This document shows positions 18,208 through 26,741 of a DNA stretch of 35,519 bases, one piece after another; the first letter of the stretch is position 1, and each line of letters starts with the position of its first letter. This DNA comes from an uncultured Trichormus sp. GTDB lineage: Bacteria > Cyanobacteriota > Cyanobacteriia > Cyanobacteriales > Nostocaceae. A model generated the notes under the pieces. The model saw only the letters and a list, made by a program, of their open reading frames with translations. It had not been told where the DNA came from and made no database searches. Location: assembly GCA_936914905.1 (NCBI GenBank), contig CAKZGI010000353.1, positions 1-35,519 of the forward strand, written 5' to 3'. A program made the position numbers and the translations under genes.

Positions 18208-20314
18208 TTAACTGATAACTATGTTCATGGGTTTGACCCGCTGGAGAGCGACTACTGCCTGATAAATCATAGCTGCAAGCTAGCCGCGTGTGAAATCTCG
18301 TTTTGGTGCAAGTAGTTTGGAGTCTGGATAATTAATGATCATTTTATATTGTGTGGCAGTAGTGATTGCTGTGCGAGCATATTCAGGAATAGACTTTCTA
18401 TTACTATAGATATTTAATAAGTCGGTGCTAGCTGTTGGTAATCCCAGTCCGTTGACAAGAGAAACTATGACCTGTAGGCCTTCTTCTGATGAAGAAGAAG
18501 TGTGCGATCACTAAGAGCGCCCACAAAACCCCCAATAGCAGACTGTTGAATCGCCTTAGCAGCCCAAAAATTTGACGGTACATCAGTAAATTCTGTGGCT
18601 TGACATTTGGACACAGGGTTAAAAGCAGCAGCTATGAAAGCTGCATATTGAGCGCGAGTCATAGGTTTATCTGGTTGGTAACTATCATCAGCAAAACCTT
18701 GAGTTAAATTCATGCTTACCAAAGCCCGAATAAAAGGTTCTGCCCAATGTCCCACTAAATCAGAAAATGAGGGAATATCTGTATCTGGTTTCACCATATA
18801 AGCAGAAGGTGTGGCTTCTATTTCACCTTTAGCCACCAATGCCTGATAAACTAAAGCAGCTACCTCCGCTATTTCACCTTTAGCCACCAATGCCTGATAA
18901 ACTAAAGCAGCTACCTCCGCACGGGTGATTTCTCGTAATGGTTATAAAAGTTCTAATTGTGGATAATTAACCACCAGCAGCTTTTGGGTAGCAATTGTGA
19001 CTGCATTGCTAGGATAACTGGGAATTTGCGCCCGGTCTTAGTACACTCTTAACCCATTGGGATTACTGCCAGAACATTTCAAACCATTGACAATATATAC
19101 TATGGCCTGAACCTTGGTTAAATTTCGTCCTGGTGGAAAAGTCCCATCAGGGAAACCACCCAAAAACCCCCCATTAGCAGCATTTACAATAGCACCAGCA
19201 GCCCAAAAATCAGTTCTCACATCCTTAAACTTATTTAAATAATTGCTATCAGGGAGTTGAAAAGTGTTGGTAATTAAGGCAGCAGATTGAGCGCTAGTAA
19301 TTGTTGTGGATGGTTGAAAAGTACCATCAGGAAAGCCACTAATAAAACCTCTATTCACCAAAACTTGAACAAAAGCAGCAGCCCAATGTCCATCTAAATT
19401 AGAAAAACTGCTACTAATTCCCACTTGACTGGGAGTGTCAACTGTAGCCGCAATAAATTCTACCAACCCCTTCACCTGAGTAGGACTCAACTGATTACGC
19501 ACAGAGATTAACTCTTGGGAAGATAAATTTTAGACATCAAATTCACCTTGGTTGCGAAAAATATTATCAGCCTGGTCTTGTTCTTTACCCAAGTCAGGAT
19601 TTACATTACCATTTACCAACAAACCACCTTAAATATTTTTGCTCATCAGATTGTGTCGCAGTACAGGACTAGCATCACGAGACAATGCGATCGCTATTCG
19701 GTTATTTGTGAGTTTATTATTAGCTACCAGAGGAGGTGCAAAATCAATAACAGCTATCCCCAGAGGGTTATTTTCAAATACATTCCGCAATACTTCCCCT
19801 TTGCTATAACGTGCCATCATTAACCCACTGGCTACATTCTGCACAAACAGATTATCCAAAATCGCAAGTTTAGCGTTACCAGTTGCAAATATCCCTTATC
19901 TCCCACATTTACTGAAAGTATTATTTGCTAAAGTCGGATTTGTGGATTCAATCCAAATCCCCGTACCCCTAGCAATAGGATTACTTACAGTCACACCCAA
20001 CAAACTTGCATCACCTAGCAGCAATAATGTAATATTTTGTAGACCAAAAGTAGGACTTTGATACTCACCACTTCCAGTAATCACAGTTAACTGACCGTTA
20101 TTAGCTTCATTACCCACCACTAATATCCCCCACCAACAATCAGGGGAAACACCTCACCACTAGCAGTGCTGTAAGTCCGCGCTGCTAACTGAATAATTGC
20201 CGATGATTGAGTCGCCTTTAAAGCACCAATGATAGTTCTGAAAAAACTCAGGCGAGAACGAGTATTAGCATCATTGCCTGTAATAGGATTTACATAGATT
20301 ATGGAGACGACCAT
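18208..20314 (-). pseudogene. Broken DUF1565 beta-helix protein with SLH domains
   Basis: Pieces in several frames form one surface protein. The N-terminus is a DUF1565 beta-helix (IIYVNPITGNDANTRSR, GIWIESTNPTLANNTF, VLRNVFENNPLGIAVIDF). Then come three S-layer homology domains: GHWAAAFVQVLVNRGFISGF with PDGTFQPSTTI, GHWAEPFIRALVSMNLTQGF, and a third, with breaks, ending near VIYQAVVA. Stops occur near 19630, 19532, 19036 and 18942, with frameshifts near 20125 and 18480. A 51-bp in-frame tandem duplication (18818-18868, 18869-18919) repeats 17 residues (EVAALVYQALVAKGEIA). SLH domains normally tether proteins to the peptidoglycan/outer membrane, so this was a cell-surface protein. Confidence 0.82.
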
Positions 20315-20705
20315 AATTTATAATCTATAATTCTTAATTAATAATTTATACTCTATACTTTAAATCTGTAAAAATTAAAAGCTCCCCAACTCATTTAAGA
20401 AGTGGGGGATATTGCACGCGAATAGTCTGGTTAAGTTCTGATGAGGTGATTAGGTTTTGTATTGAGAATATTCGAATATATCTTTATTTATATAAATAAA
20501 AAATGTCAGAATCTGGATTTCCAGGTTTAAAGGATTTATGGCTAACGCCACCCCACACGAACAGGATGTTTCTTGATGCAATATAGTTTTTTGGAAATGA
20601 TAGAGAATCTTTTTTAAAAAATCATGAAGTATTGAATAGAGTCGATAAATCAGAATCCTCTACATCGTTAATTTTTATGAATTTTTATCCTTGTGAAACT
20701 TATCC
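20315..20705. other. Intergenic stretch with a decayed hairpin repeat
   Basis: No gene is supported. At 20379-20410 the text AGCTCCCCAACTCATTTAAG and then AAGTGGGGGAT form an imperfect hairpin of a kind common between Nostocales genes. A GAATCTGGATTTCCAGGTTT repeat-like segment follows near 20510. The frame with MNFYPCETYPYK at 20679 and after is a shadow of the Uma2 gene on the other strand. Confidence 0.4.
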
Positions 20706-21289
20706 TTATAAAACCTTAGTCACAGTTAACTTCATATCAGGAAATAAAGGAGAACAAATCACTTGATCACCTGTAAAAACCTCGTCCTCATAAAAACCTT
20801 AAACCCACTCCAAAACCGTCACTTTTTGCTCACTCGGATCTACAATTTGCTGAGTCGGATCTACAATCCAATACTCAGCAATTCCCCGCACTGCATACTC
20901 AGAACGCTTGTAACGATAATCCCGATTATCCTGATTGGGACTTACCACCTCAAGCACTAACAAACCTGGCGGGATATCCATTAAAATTAGAGAGCATGTA
21001 GCACCTGTCATCACCTGAGCTAATTCTTCAGAAAACACCACCAAATCAGGAACACACACCTCACCTGCCGAATATATACAGCCATTTGTATTTTCATACT
21101 CAAGCGGTAAAATGGGATACCTAATTTCAGAAAATAGGCAACTAAAAACATCGCTACTCGACGATTTAGCTCACTTTCTAAAGGCACAATAATTAATTCT
21201 CCGTTCTCCAACTCATATAAATTATCCGTACCGTCTTCAAATTGAAGAAATTCCTCAAAAGTCATCTTTTTAGCAGTTATAACTGTCAT
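20706..21289 (-). pseudogene. Broken Uma2-family (DUF820) restriction-like nuclease
   Basis: The start is MTVITAKKMTFEEFLQFEDG at 21289, then NLYELENGELIIVPLES, a PD-(D/E)XK-like fold typical of this large cyanobacterial family. A one-base indel in the TATATATT run near 21075 shifts the frame; the second half reads VCVPDLVVFSEELAQVM, LVLEVVSPNQDNRDY and RYKRSEYAVRGIAEYWIVDP, which includes the acidic and Lys motif residues. An in-frame 21-bp near-duplication (20826-20846 and 20847-20867) repeats IVDP. A TAA after LEWV then interrupts the last 31 residues (GFYEDEVFTGDQVICSP), which extend to 20706. So there are two inactivating lesions. Confidence 0.82.
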
Positions 21290-21482
21290 GGCTATTTCTC
21301 CCATAAAAATATACAAATTACAGTCCTGTATATCCTTAAATCCTGGGGATACTGATCCTAACAACCAAAAAAAATTCTACTTTACTGCTGGTAATTTCTG
21401 ATTAACGTTATAATTAAAATGCAACCAAAAATGTGCGTATATTATAATTTTACCCCTTAAAAATTCTTATCCTCAATCTTCC

Positions 21483-21826
21483 GTGAAAATTGCAATTAAA
21501 TCAACTTATGACCTATTGATTAAAAATCAAACAGATTGAACTGTGAAAGCGACATTATTAAGTTTACCAGAATGTCAAGGTATAGGAAATACAGAGACGG
21601 AAGCAATAGAAGCATTAGATCAAATTTTGCAGGCGCGTTTAGTAAAAGCTAGGATTGTGACTTTAGAAATTGAAGCACTGAAAACAGAAAATCTTTGGAT
21701 ACAGAAAATCCTTGGATGAAGTTTGCAGGAATCCTTGAGGATGATCCACATTTTGATAAAGTGCAGCAATATATAGCAGAATATCGTCGTGAATTATATG
21801 CAGCAATGGAGGAAGATTACCAATGA
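21483..21826 (+). pseudogene. Broken HicB-like antitoxin
   Basis: Read from the GTG at 21483: KIAIKSTYDLLIKNQTD, stop (TGA at 21537), then KATLLSLPECQGIGNTETEA and IEALDQILQARL, the pattern of a HicB-like antitoxin. A 17-bp near-exact tandem duplication (21684-21700 and 21701-21717) shifts the frame; removing one copy gives ENPWMKFAGILEDDPHFDKV and QQYIAEYRRELYAAMEEDYQ. The stop is at 21824, 24 bases before the PIN toxin remnant. Confidence 0.72.
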
Positions 21827-21850
21827 ATTGAAAGTGAGGAGATATAGATA

Positions 21851-22277
21851 ATGAGCTTATGAATACTTGATACAGATCATTTTTATCTCTTTCAACATAG
21901 ACATCCATTTGTGGTAGAGTGTGTTAATAAAGTCAATTTTGAAGAAATTGCTATAACTATAATTAATTACTACTGAAGAACAATTGCGTGGTAGGTTTAA
22001 TGTAATTAAAAATGCCTCATCATCGGATCAGCTAGTATTAGCTTATGCAAATTCCCGGGCTAATTTAGAGTTTTTACAAACTGTTAGTTTACTGTAACTT
22101 AGCGAAGCTACTGGGAATATTTACACTGAATTAGTCAAGCAAAATATCCGCGTTAGTACTCAGGATTTACGTATTACTGCTATTACGTTATCAGTTCATG
22201 GTATTTTAGTTACTAGTAATTGGAAGGATTTTAAAAAAGTACCTAATTTGCGTCTAGAAGATTGGAGTTTAAGCTAA
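21851..22277 (+). pseudogene. Broken VapC-like PIN-domain toxin
   Basis: Starts MSL, stop, then ILDTDHFYLFQHRHPFVVEC (the first acidic strand of PIN nucleases, DTDH), continues with a frameshift near 21960 to NYY*EEQLRGRFNVIKNASS and LVLAYANSRANLEFLQTVSL, then, after a stop, IRVSTQDLRITAITLSVHGI and LVTSNWKDFKKVPNLRLEDW. The acidic catalytic residues (D in DTDH, D in STQDLRI, N and D in TSNWKDF) are still readable. Together with the preceding antitoxin remnant this was a VapBC-type pair. PIN toxins cut RNA; both partners are dead. Confidence 0.8.
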
Positions 22278-22283
22278 AAATCA

Positions 22284-22736
22284 TCACGTTGATACACTTT
22301 CTTTCATTTGCAATTTATTCATAATACTTTCTTCCAAAAAAGGATAGAGAAAATGAGGAGAGTTTAAATTAGCTGAATAGAATAGGTTTTGATAAGATTG
22401 ACAAGGTGATTCATCATTTAAAATTCGGTTATGAATAATTCTTGTTTATTTAGGTGCAGTTATCATTAATTGGGGAATAACATGAATAAATGCGGCAATT
22501 TGGTTTTCTATCTCAAAAGATTCCAGGAAATGAATTAACCCAAACAAATATCACTTATGGCTGTTGACATTGATCATCTGACATTGATCATCTAAAATCA
22601 GATGATATGCAGATAAATTATTTTCATCAGAAGCTTTAGCTATTGCAGTTAAAGCATGTTCAAAATTTGTAGCTTTTTCTTCTGTTTGCATTAACCAACT
22701 TTCTGTTAAGATTGTCATGAAATTATTTTGATTCAT
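22284..22736 (-). pseudogene. Broken candidate immunity gene next to a toxin domain
   Basis: The ATG at 22736 opens MNQNNFMTILTESWLMQTEE, then KATNFEHALTAIAKASDENN and LSAYHLILDD. It runs into a 14-bp tandem duplication (22565-22578, 22579-22592) and a TGA, after which the same frame continues FGLIHFLESFEIENQIAAFI and HVIPQLMITAPK, a TAA, and more text to the stop at 22284. The start lies 11 bases after the stop of the toxin-domain remnant, with GAGG as ribosome site, the arrangement expected for a toxin-immunity operon. I do not recognise the family, so the immunity role rests on position alone. Confidence 0.55.
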
Positions 22737-22747
22737 GGTTTTTTACC

Positions 22748-23131
22748 TCATTTAACAAAAATAGATTGCCAAGTTACCTTATTCAGTCTGATTAATGCTT
22801 GTAAACTTTCTCTGATTTTTCTATTAAACAAACCTTGAGAAAGATAAATAGAACGGACATCACAAATTTCTTGTCCTCATGCTTCTATAGGTGATAAGTT
22901 TAAATTAGGACGTTTACCATAAGAAATAGTTTGCCGATGGCGACCTCCTCTTCCTGGTGATAAATGTCGCATCATGATGGCAAATCCTTGATCTGTTGTA
23001 TAACCTAGAACTTCATCTTTCATAAAAGCATCCGCAGGTATATGATGAGCTGTCAGGTTATCACCTCTACATACCTTTTTTAGTAAGTCTCCATAAGTTC
23101 CTACAGTTCCTTCTACTGGTATTAGTTGCGG
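22748..23131 (-). pseudogene. Toxin C-terminal domain (AHH/HNH-like), truncated and broken
   Basis: The 128 codons read QLIPVEGTVGTYGDLLKKV, RGDNLTAHHIPADAFMKDEV, GFAIMMRHLSPGRGGRHRQT, ISYGKRPNLNLSPIEA, stop (TGA at 22877), then GQEICDVRSIYLSQGLFNRK and IRESLQALIRLNKVTWQSIF. The AHH dyad followed by the GGRHRQT segment is like the HNH/Endo VII nuclease tips of polymorphic toxins, usually the C-terminus of long secreted RHS-type or similar proteins. Here the stretch upstream of QLIPVEG contains stops, so the long delivery part is missing. The fragment ends right before the candidate immunity gene. Family naming is from memory of the motif. Confidence 0.65.
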
Positions 23132-23241
23132 TTAATTATTAGTAATTTATTTACTCCTGTTTGGTTATTTATACTGATTCATATTTGAATTATGAAGGAA
23201 GAAAGGGAATAATTAAAGTAAGGATTCATAAAGTAAGGATT

Positions 23242-23306
23242 CAGGATTTACAGGATTACAGGATTTACAGGATTACAGGATTTACAGGACTAGAGGATTT
23301 ACAGGA
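23242..23306. repeat. Short tandem repeat (about 17-base unit, CAGGATTTACAGGATTA)
   Basis: Four or so imperfect units of CAGGATTTACAGGATTA, in a gene-free stretch between the toxin remnant and the barstar remnant (23132-23460). A related motif, GGACATCCTGATTCAGACA, follows at about 23400 and recurs near 11483. The rest of the stretch shows no gene. Confidence 0.75.
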
Positions 23307-23460
23307 TGTTTTGTGATGGACTTTTGTTGTTTAAAAAAACTCATCATTAAATATTCACAAACAATCTATAAATAACAATCCTTTACATCCTTAAATCCAG
23401 GACATCCTGATTCAGACAACCACAACAAACGATTTACAAATAGCGCAACAGTGATTTTAC

Positions 23461-23845
23461 CTATTGCTTTATCGGTAAAAACTTTATGGAAATATTATTA
23501 GCTGCCTAGTATTATTTCGCTGAGTTTAAAATATCCAAAGCTATTTGGTACTGGATTAGGTTCAGCTTGAGCAAAGATATCAGCATAATCATATAATATG
23601 ACATATCTTTGAGCCGGACACTATGTTAAATTGGTGATAAGTTTATCAAAAGTATCCCAGTTATTGCCGAAGTATTGAAGAAATTCCATTGCTTCAGCAG
23701 CTTGTTTTAAACATCTTTCTTTGCTATTGATTTTTTTACCATCAAGCTCAAAAACTTTTGTTCCTGGTTCTGCGGCCATTTGTTAGACTGCTTGGCGGAT
23801 GTTTGATTTAATATCTGTTGATAAAACATTGAAGAAATTATTCAT
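23461..23845 (-). pseudogene. Broken barstar-family ribonuclease inhibitor
   Basis: The ATG at 23845 opens MNNFFNVLSTDIKSNIRQAV, stop (TAA), then KVFELDGKKINSKERCLKQA and AEAMEFLQYFGNNWDTFDKL, the barstar signature (ELDGKKI, then FxxYFGNNWDxFxxxL). A TAG follows at NLT, then CPAQRYVILYDYADIFAQAE, a frameshift, and YQIALDILNSAK in the other frame to a stop at 23461. The inhibitory Asp/Tyr surface of barstar around NWD is readable. It starts 24 bases after the stop of the barnase-like gene upstream and shared its transcript. In living systems it binds and blocks the RNase inside the cell. Confidence 0.85.
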
Positions 23846-23869
23846 AATATTCCTTACTTATTACAACTA

Positions 23870-24156
23870 CTAGATGACTTCTTGAAAGTTATTGTAGTGA
23901 TCAACCGTATAGTAAATTTCGCCATTTTGTCGAGTAATGAGGCGACGACTACCTCTCTTGCCCCGGGAGTAGGTACTGTGTATTCTTTATAATATACTCG
24001 CGGTTGTGGTGGCAATAATCCTTCAAGGTTTTTAAACACAATGCCATATTTACTATGAGGGTAGAGACCGCCTATGGAAATAAGATTGATAGTAGTTTGA
24101 ACTTCTGGAGGTAATTGATTAATGTGATTAATGTCAACTCGCAGTATTCCATTCAT
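23870..24156 (-). pseudogene. Broken barnase-type guanyl-specific ribonuclease
   Basis: The text reads VDINHINQLPPEVQTTINLI, VFKNLEGLLPPQPRVYYKEY, TVPTPGA, then a one-base frameshift in the run of C/G near 23964, after which the other frame gives RGSRRLITRQNGEIYYTVDH and YNNFQEVI. The general base Glu45 (in LEGLLP), Arg53 (QPRVYY) and the catalytic His (TVDHYNNF) are all readable, as in the N1/T1-type ribonuclease domain. Substitutions such as LEG for REG and PRV for PRG suggest relaxed selection. There is no signal peptide or delivery domain in front of the ATG at 24156. Directly followed by the barstar remnant. Confidence 0.85.
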
Positions 24157-24163
24157 TATAAAT

Positions 24164-24291
24164 AAGTAGGTGGGCGGAAAAATTTATAACTATGTCATGG
24201 CGAATGCAGCAAAGCTGAATCAAGCAGTCCCAAGGGTTTCAAGTAATTTACATTTTGTTAGATAGTTATGTTTATTTGTGTTTACCTACTT
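24164..24291. mobile_element. MITE-like element, 128 bp
   Basis: Terminal inverted repeats of about 30 bases, imperfect inside: the left end AAGTAGGTGGGCGGAAAAAT continues to TATAACTATG; the right end reversed is AAGTAGGTAAACACAAATAA then ACATAACTAT. Both ends are flanked by AAT (24161-24163; 24292-24294), a possible target duplication. It has no coding capacity and sits directly upstream of the barnase-like gene, starting 7 bases before its ATG, where it may have separated the gene from an earlier N-terminus or promoter. Confidence 0.7.
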
Positions 24292-24426
24292 AATTTCTCT
24301 GATTTTATCTACCCCTAGCTGAATGTATATAAGTACAGGAGCTTTTTCTTGCATGTTGTTTTTGTCATGTTAATACAATTGATGGATATAATAAATACTT
24401 AGTTAGATTAGATACATTTTTTCACG

Positions 24427-24669
24427 TCATCGTATCCGCCAAATCTTGATAGTCCCGTCATAACTACCACTAGCAAGAGTTTGACCATTTGGTCTGAATA
24501 CTATGGAACTAACCGAGTTAAAAGAATATCGTGGTAGGGTCTGTATTTCCCTTCGTGTATTTAACTCCTGTATAGGTTGCCCTGACATTGAACCAGAAGT
24601 ATCCAACAGAAGAATTACAGGACAACGATTTTCAGGGTTGTCCACAAACTCAGGTAGTCCTACTGGCAT
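24427..24669 (-). pseudogene. Chimera of a vWA-domain N-terminus and a WD40 C-terminus
   Basis: An open frame of 80 codons reads [37 protein letters not shown], then without a break [20 protein letters not shown] and KIWRIR. The first half is the start of a von Willebrand A domain with its metal-site motif DTSGS, as in TerY-like proteins; the second is the last blade of a WD40 propeller ([13 protein letters not shown]). The two families do not join in this way, so an internal deletion that fused the ends of two genes, or of a two-domain gene, is the likely cause. It is in one frame but too short to fold as either domain, so I call it a remnant. Confidence 0.7.
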
Positions 24670-24892
24670 GATTAATGCTCCTGGTTAATCAAAATCGGAT
24701 GCTAAATATTTAATTTAGATACTACTCGTTAATACATAACGTAACATAGTCGCTTTTACGTAACCAATAAATACATCTGTGTACAAGAAGTATTTAAAGT
24801 AAACCACTACAAATGTAGAGAATTTATATGGTCAATCTTTGCCCTAATTCCCCCCATCCGCTAAACTCAAAAATGCTGCGTTAATCTTTAAC

Positions 24893-26080
24893 ATGTCCGA
24901 GTCCCAAGTAAGTGCTGCTGTTGCGAAATTCTACGACACCTATCCATTCCCCCCAGAACCCATCCTTGATGAACCACCACCAGGATATAATTGGCGTTGG
25001 AATTGGTTAGCCGCATACAACTTCTGCACAGGTAGAAAACCACAAAAACAAGATGTCCGCATCTTAGACGCTGGTTGTGGTTCAGGAGTCGCAACAGAAT
25101 ATTTAGTACATCTCAACCCCCACGCACAGATAGTCGGAATTGATTTAAGTGCTGGTACGTTAGAAGTAGCAAAAAAACGTTGTCAAAGTTCTGGTGCTGA
25201 CCGTGTAGAATTTCATCACCTGAGTATATATGATGTTGAACAGATACCAGGTGAATTTGATTTAATTAACTGCGTTGGTGTATTGCATCACTTAGCTGAC
25301 CCCATACGTGGTATCCAAGCATTAGCTAAAAAGTTAGCTACTGATGGACTAATGCACATTTTTGTGTATGGAGAATTGGGACGCTGGGAAATTCAACTTA
25401 TGCAAAAAGCGATTGCACTCCTCCAAGGTAACATAAAAGGCGACTATAACGATGGTGTCCAAGTCGGTAGAAAAATATTCGCTTCACTACCAGAAAACAA
25501 CCGCATTCTCAAACGAGAAAAAGAACGTTGGGCATTAGAAAACCAGCATGATGAATCTTTTGCTGATATGTACCTGCATCCCCAGGAAACAGATTACAAT
25601 ATTGATACATTATTTCAATTAATTGATGCTTCCGGGTTAGAGTTTATTGGTTTCTCCAATCCTGGATTTTGGCAATTAGAAACACTCTTAGCTAAAGCAC
25701 CGGAATTAATAGAACGAGCCGGAGAATTGAGCGAAAGAGAACGTTATCGACTGATAGAATTACTAAATCCAGAAGTCAGCCATTACGAATTTTTTCTCGG
25801 TCGTCCCCCCATTACCAAAACCGACTGGTCAGACGATAACAGCTTATTAGGAGCAATACCCGAACTTAACCCCTGCATAGATGGATTTCCCAGTCAATGT
25901 TTATTTAACTATGATTACCAAATAGTTAACCTATCACCAGCCGAATTTGAGTTTATGCAAAAATGTAATGGTTCTGCCACATTGGCCAACATTTTAGCCC
26001 AAGTCGAGCTAGACTTAAACGGAGTAAAAAACCTCCTCAAACAACAACTACTCTTATTAACACCTAGCGAGAGGGTGTAG
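24893..26080 (+). CDS. Class I SAM-dependent methyltransferase
   Basis: A 395-residue protein with an N-terminal Rossmann methyltransferase domain: motif I ILDAGCGSG (57-65), motif II VGIDLSAGTLE (81-91), the acidic strand around HHLSIYDVEQ and the post-strand motif GVLHHLADP. The N-terminus VAKFYDTYPFPPEPILDEPP is typical for a cyanobacterial family, and a C-terminal half of about 200 residues has no known domain. Substrate is unknown. It is intact and lies directly before the ATP synthase cluster, about 120 bases away, but is probably a separate unit. The start at 24893 (ATG) fits the family. Confidence 0.85.
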   Translation: MSESQVSAAVAKFYDTYPFPPEPILDEPPPGYNWRWNWLAAYNFCTGRKPQKQDVRILDAGCGSGVATEYLVHLNPHAQIVGIDLSAGTLEVAKKRCQSSGADRVEFHHLSIYDVEQIPGEFDLINCVGVLHHLADPIRGIQALAKKLATDGLMHIFVYGELGRWEIQLMQKAIALLQGNIKGDYNDGVQVGRKIFASLPENNRILKREKERWALENQHDESFADMYLHPQETDYNIDTLFQLIDASGLEFIGFSNPGFWQLETLLAKAPELIERAGELSERERYRLIELLNPEVSHYEFFLGRPPITKTDWSDDNSLLGAIPELNPCIDGFPSQCLFNYDYQIVNLSPAEFEFMQKCNGSATLANILAQVELDLNGVKNLLKQQLLLLTPSERV

Positions 26081-26198
26081 GGGAAGCAGAGGAAGCAGAG
26101 GAGAAATTTCTTTACCAATGACCAATGACCAAAAATAAGTTAATTGTTTTTTCCTAAAGTATTGTTACCGGATCGTGATATGATTCAGCTGACTGAAT

Positions 26199-26681
26199 GT
26201 GCAGTCACCATATTTAGCTGTACTTGTTTCAAGTCCTGTGAGCTTGTCAGACGAATCAATTGCGCCCAATCAGACAACACAACAAGATGCCCAGCCTGGT
26301 TTTGAAGATACAGAACCAGAGCAGACATCTATGCAAGAGTTCTATCAACTCTATCAGAAGTTGTTAGTAATCACACTTGTGTTGACGGGGATTATTTTTA
26401 TCTCTGTGTGGATTTTTCATTCCTTAAACATTGCCCTCAATTATTTTATTGGGGCTTGTACAGGTGTGGTTTACTTAAAAATGCTGGCTAAAGATGTTGA
26501 GAGGCTTGGTGGCGAAAAACAAAGTCTGAGCAAAAATCGTTTTGCTCTGATAATTATACCGATAATATTGGCAAGTCAATGGCATCAGCTACATATTTTG
26601 CCTATATTCTTGGGGTTTCTCACCTACAAAGTTACCCTCCTCATCTATATGGTGCAAACTGCATTCATTCCTGAAACTTAA
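26199..26681 (+). CDS. atpI: ATP synthase subunit I (assembly protein)
   Basis: A 160-residue small membrane protein, first gene of the atp1 cluster. Hydrophobic segments lie around residues 53-72, 79-96, 114-125 and 132-152. The start is a GTG ([14 protein letters not shown]) and the polar N-terminal 50 residues look unstructured. Such proteins help assemble the c-ring and are weakly conserved, so the assignment rests on gene order plus topology. It is 60 bases before atpB. Confidence 0.8.
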   Translation: MQSPYLAVLVSSPVSLSDESIAPNQTTQQDAQPGFEDTEPEQTSMQEFYQLYQKLLVITLVLTGIIFISVWIFHSLNIALNYFIGACTGVVYLKMLAKDVERLGGEKQSLSKNRFALIIIPIILASQWHQLHILPIFLGFLTYKVTLLIYMVQTAFIPET

Positions 26682-26741
26682 AACTCAGGCTCACTCCAGA
26701 CAATCCTCCAATCCTCGATTTTTGGGGAAAAATCTTGAAGA

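Noticed and set aside
20564-20764. Possible plus-strand gene with MNFYPCETYPYK
   Set aside because: It is the antisense of the C-terminal part of the Uma2 pseudogene and adjoining AT-rich DNA.
23242-23306. Considered as a CRISPR array
   Set aside because: The units are adjacent and partly overlapping without unique spacers; it is a plain tandem repeat.
24888-25094. Minus-strand frame of 68 residues at the start of the methyltransferase gene
   Set aside because: Shadow of the conserved plus-strand N-terminus.
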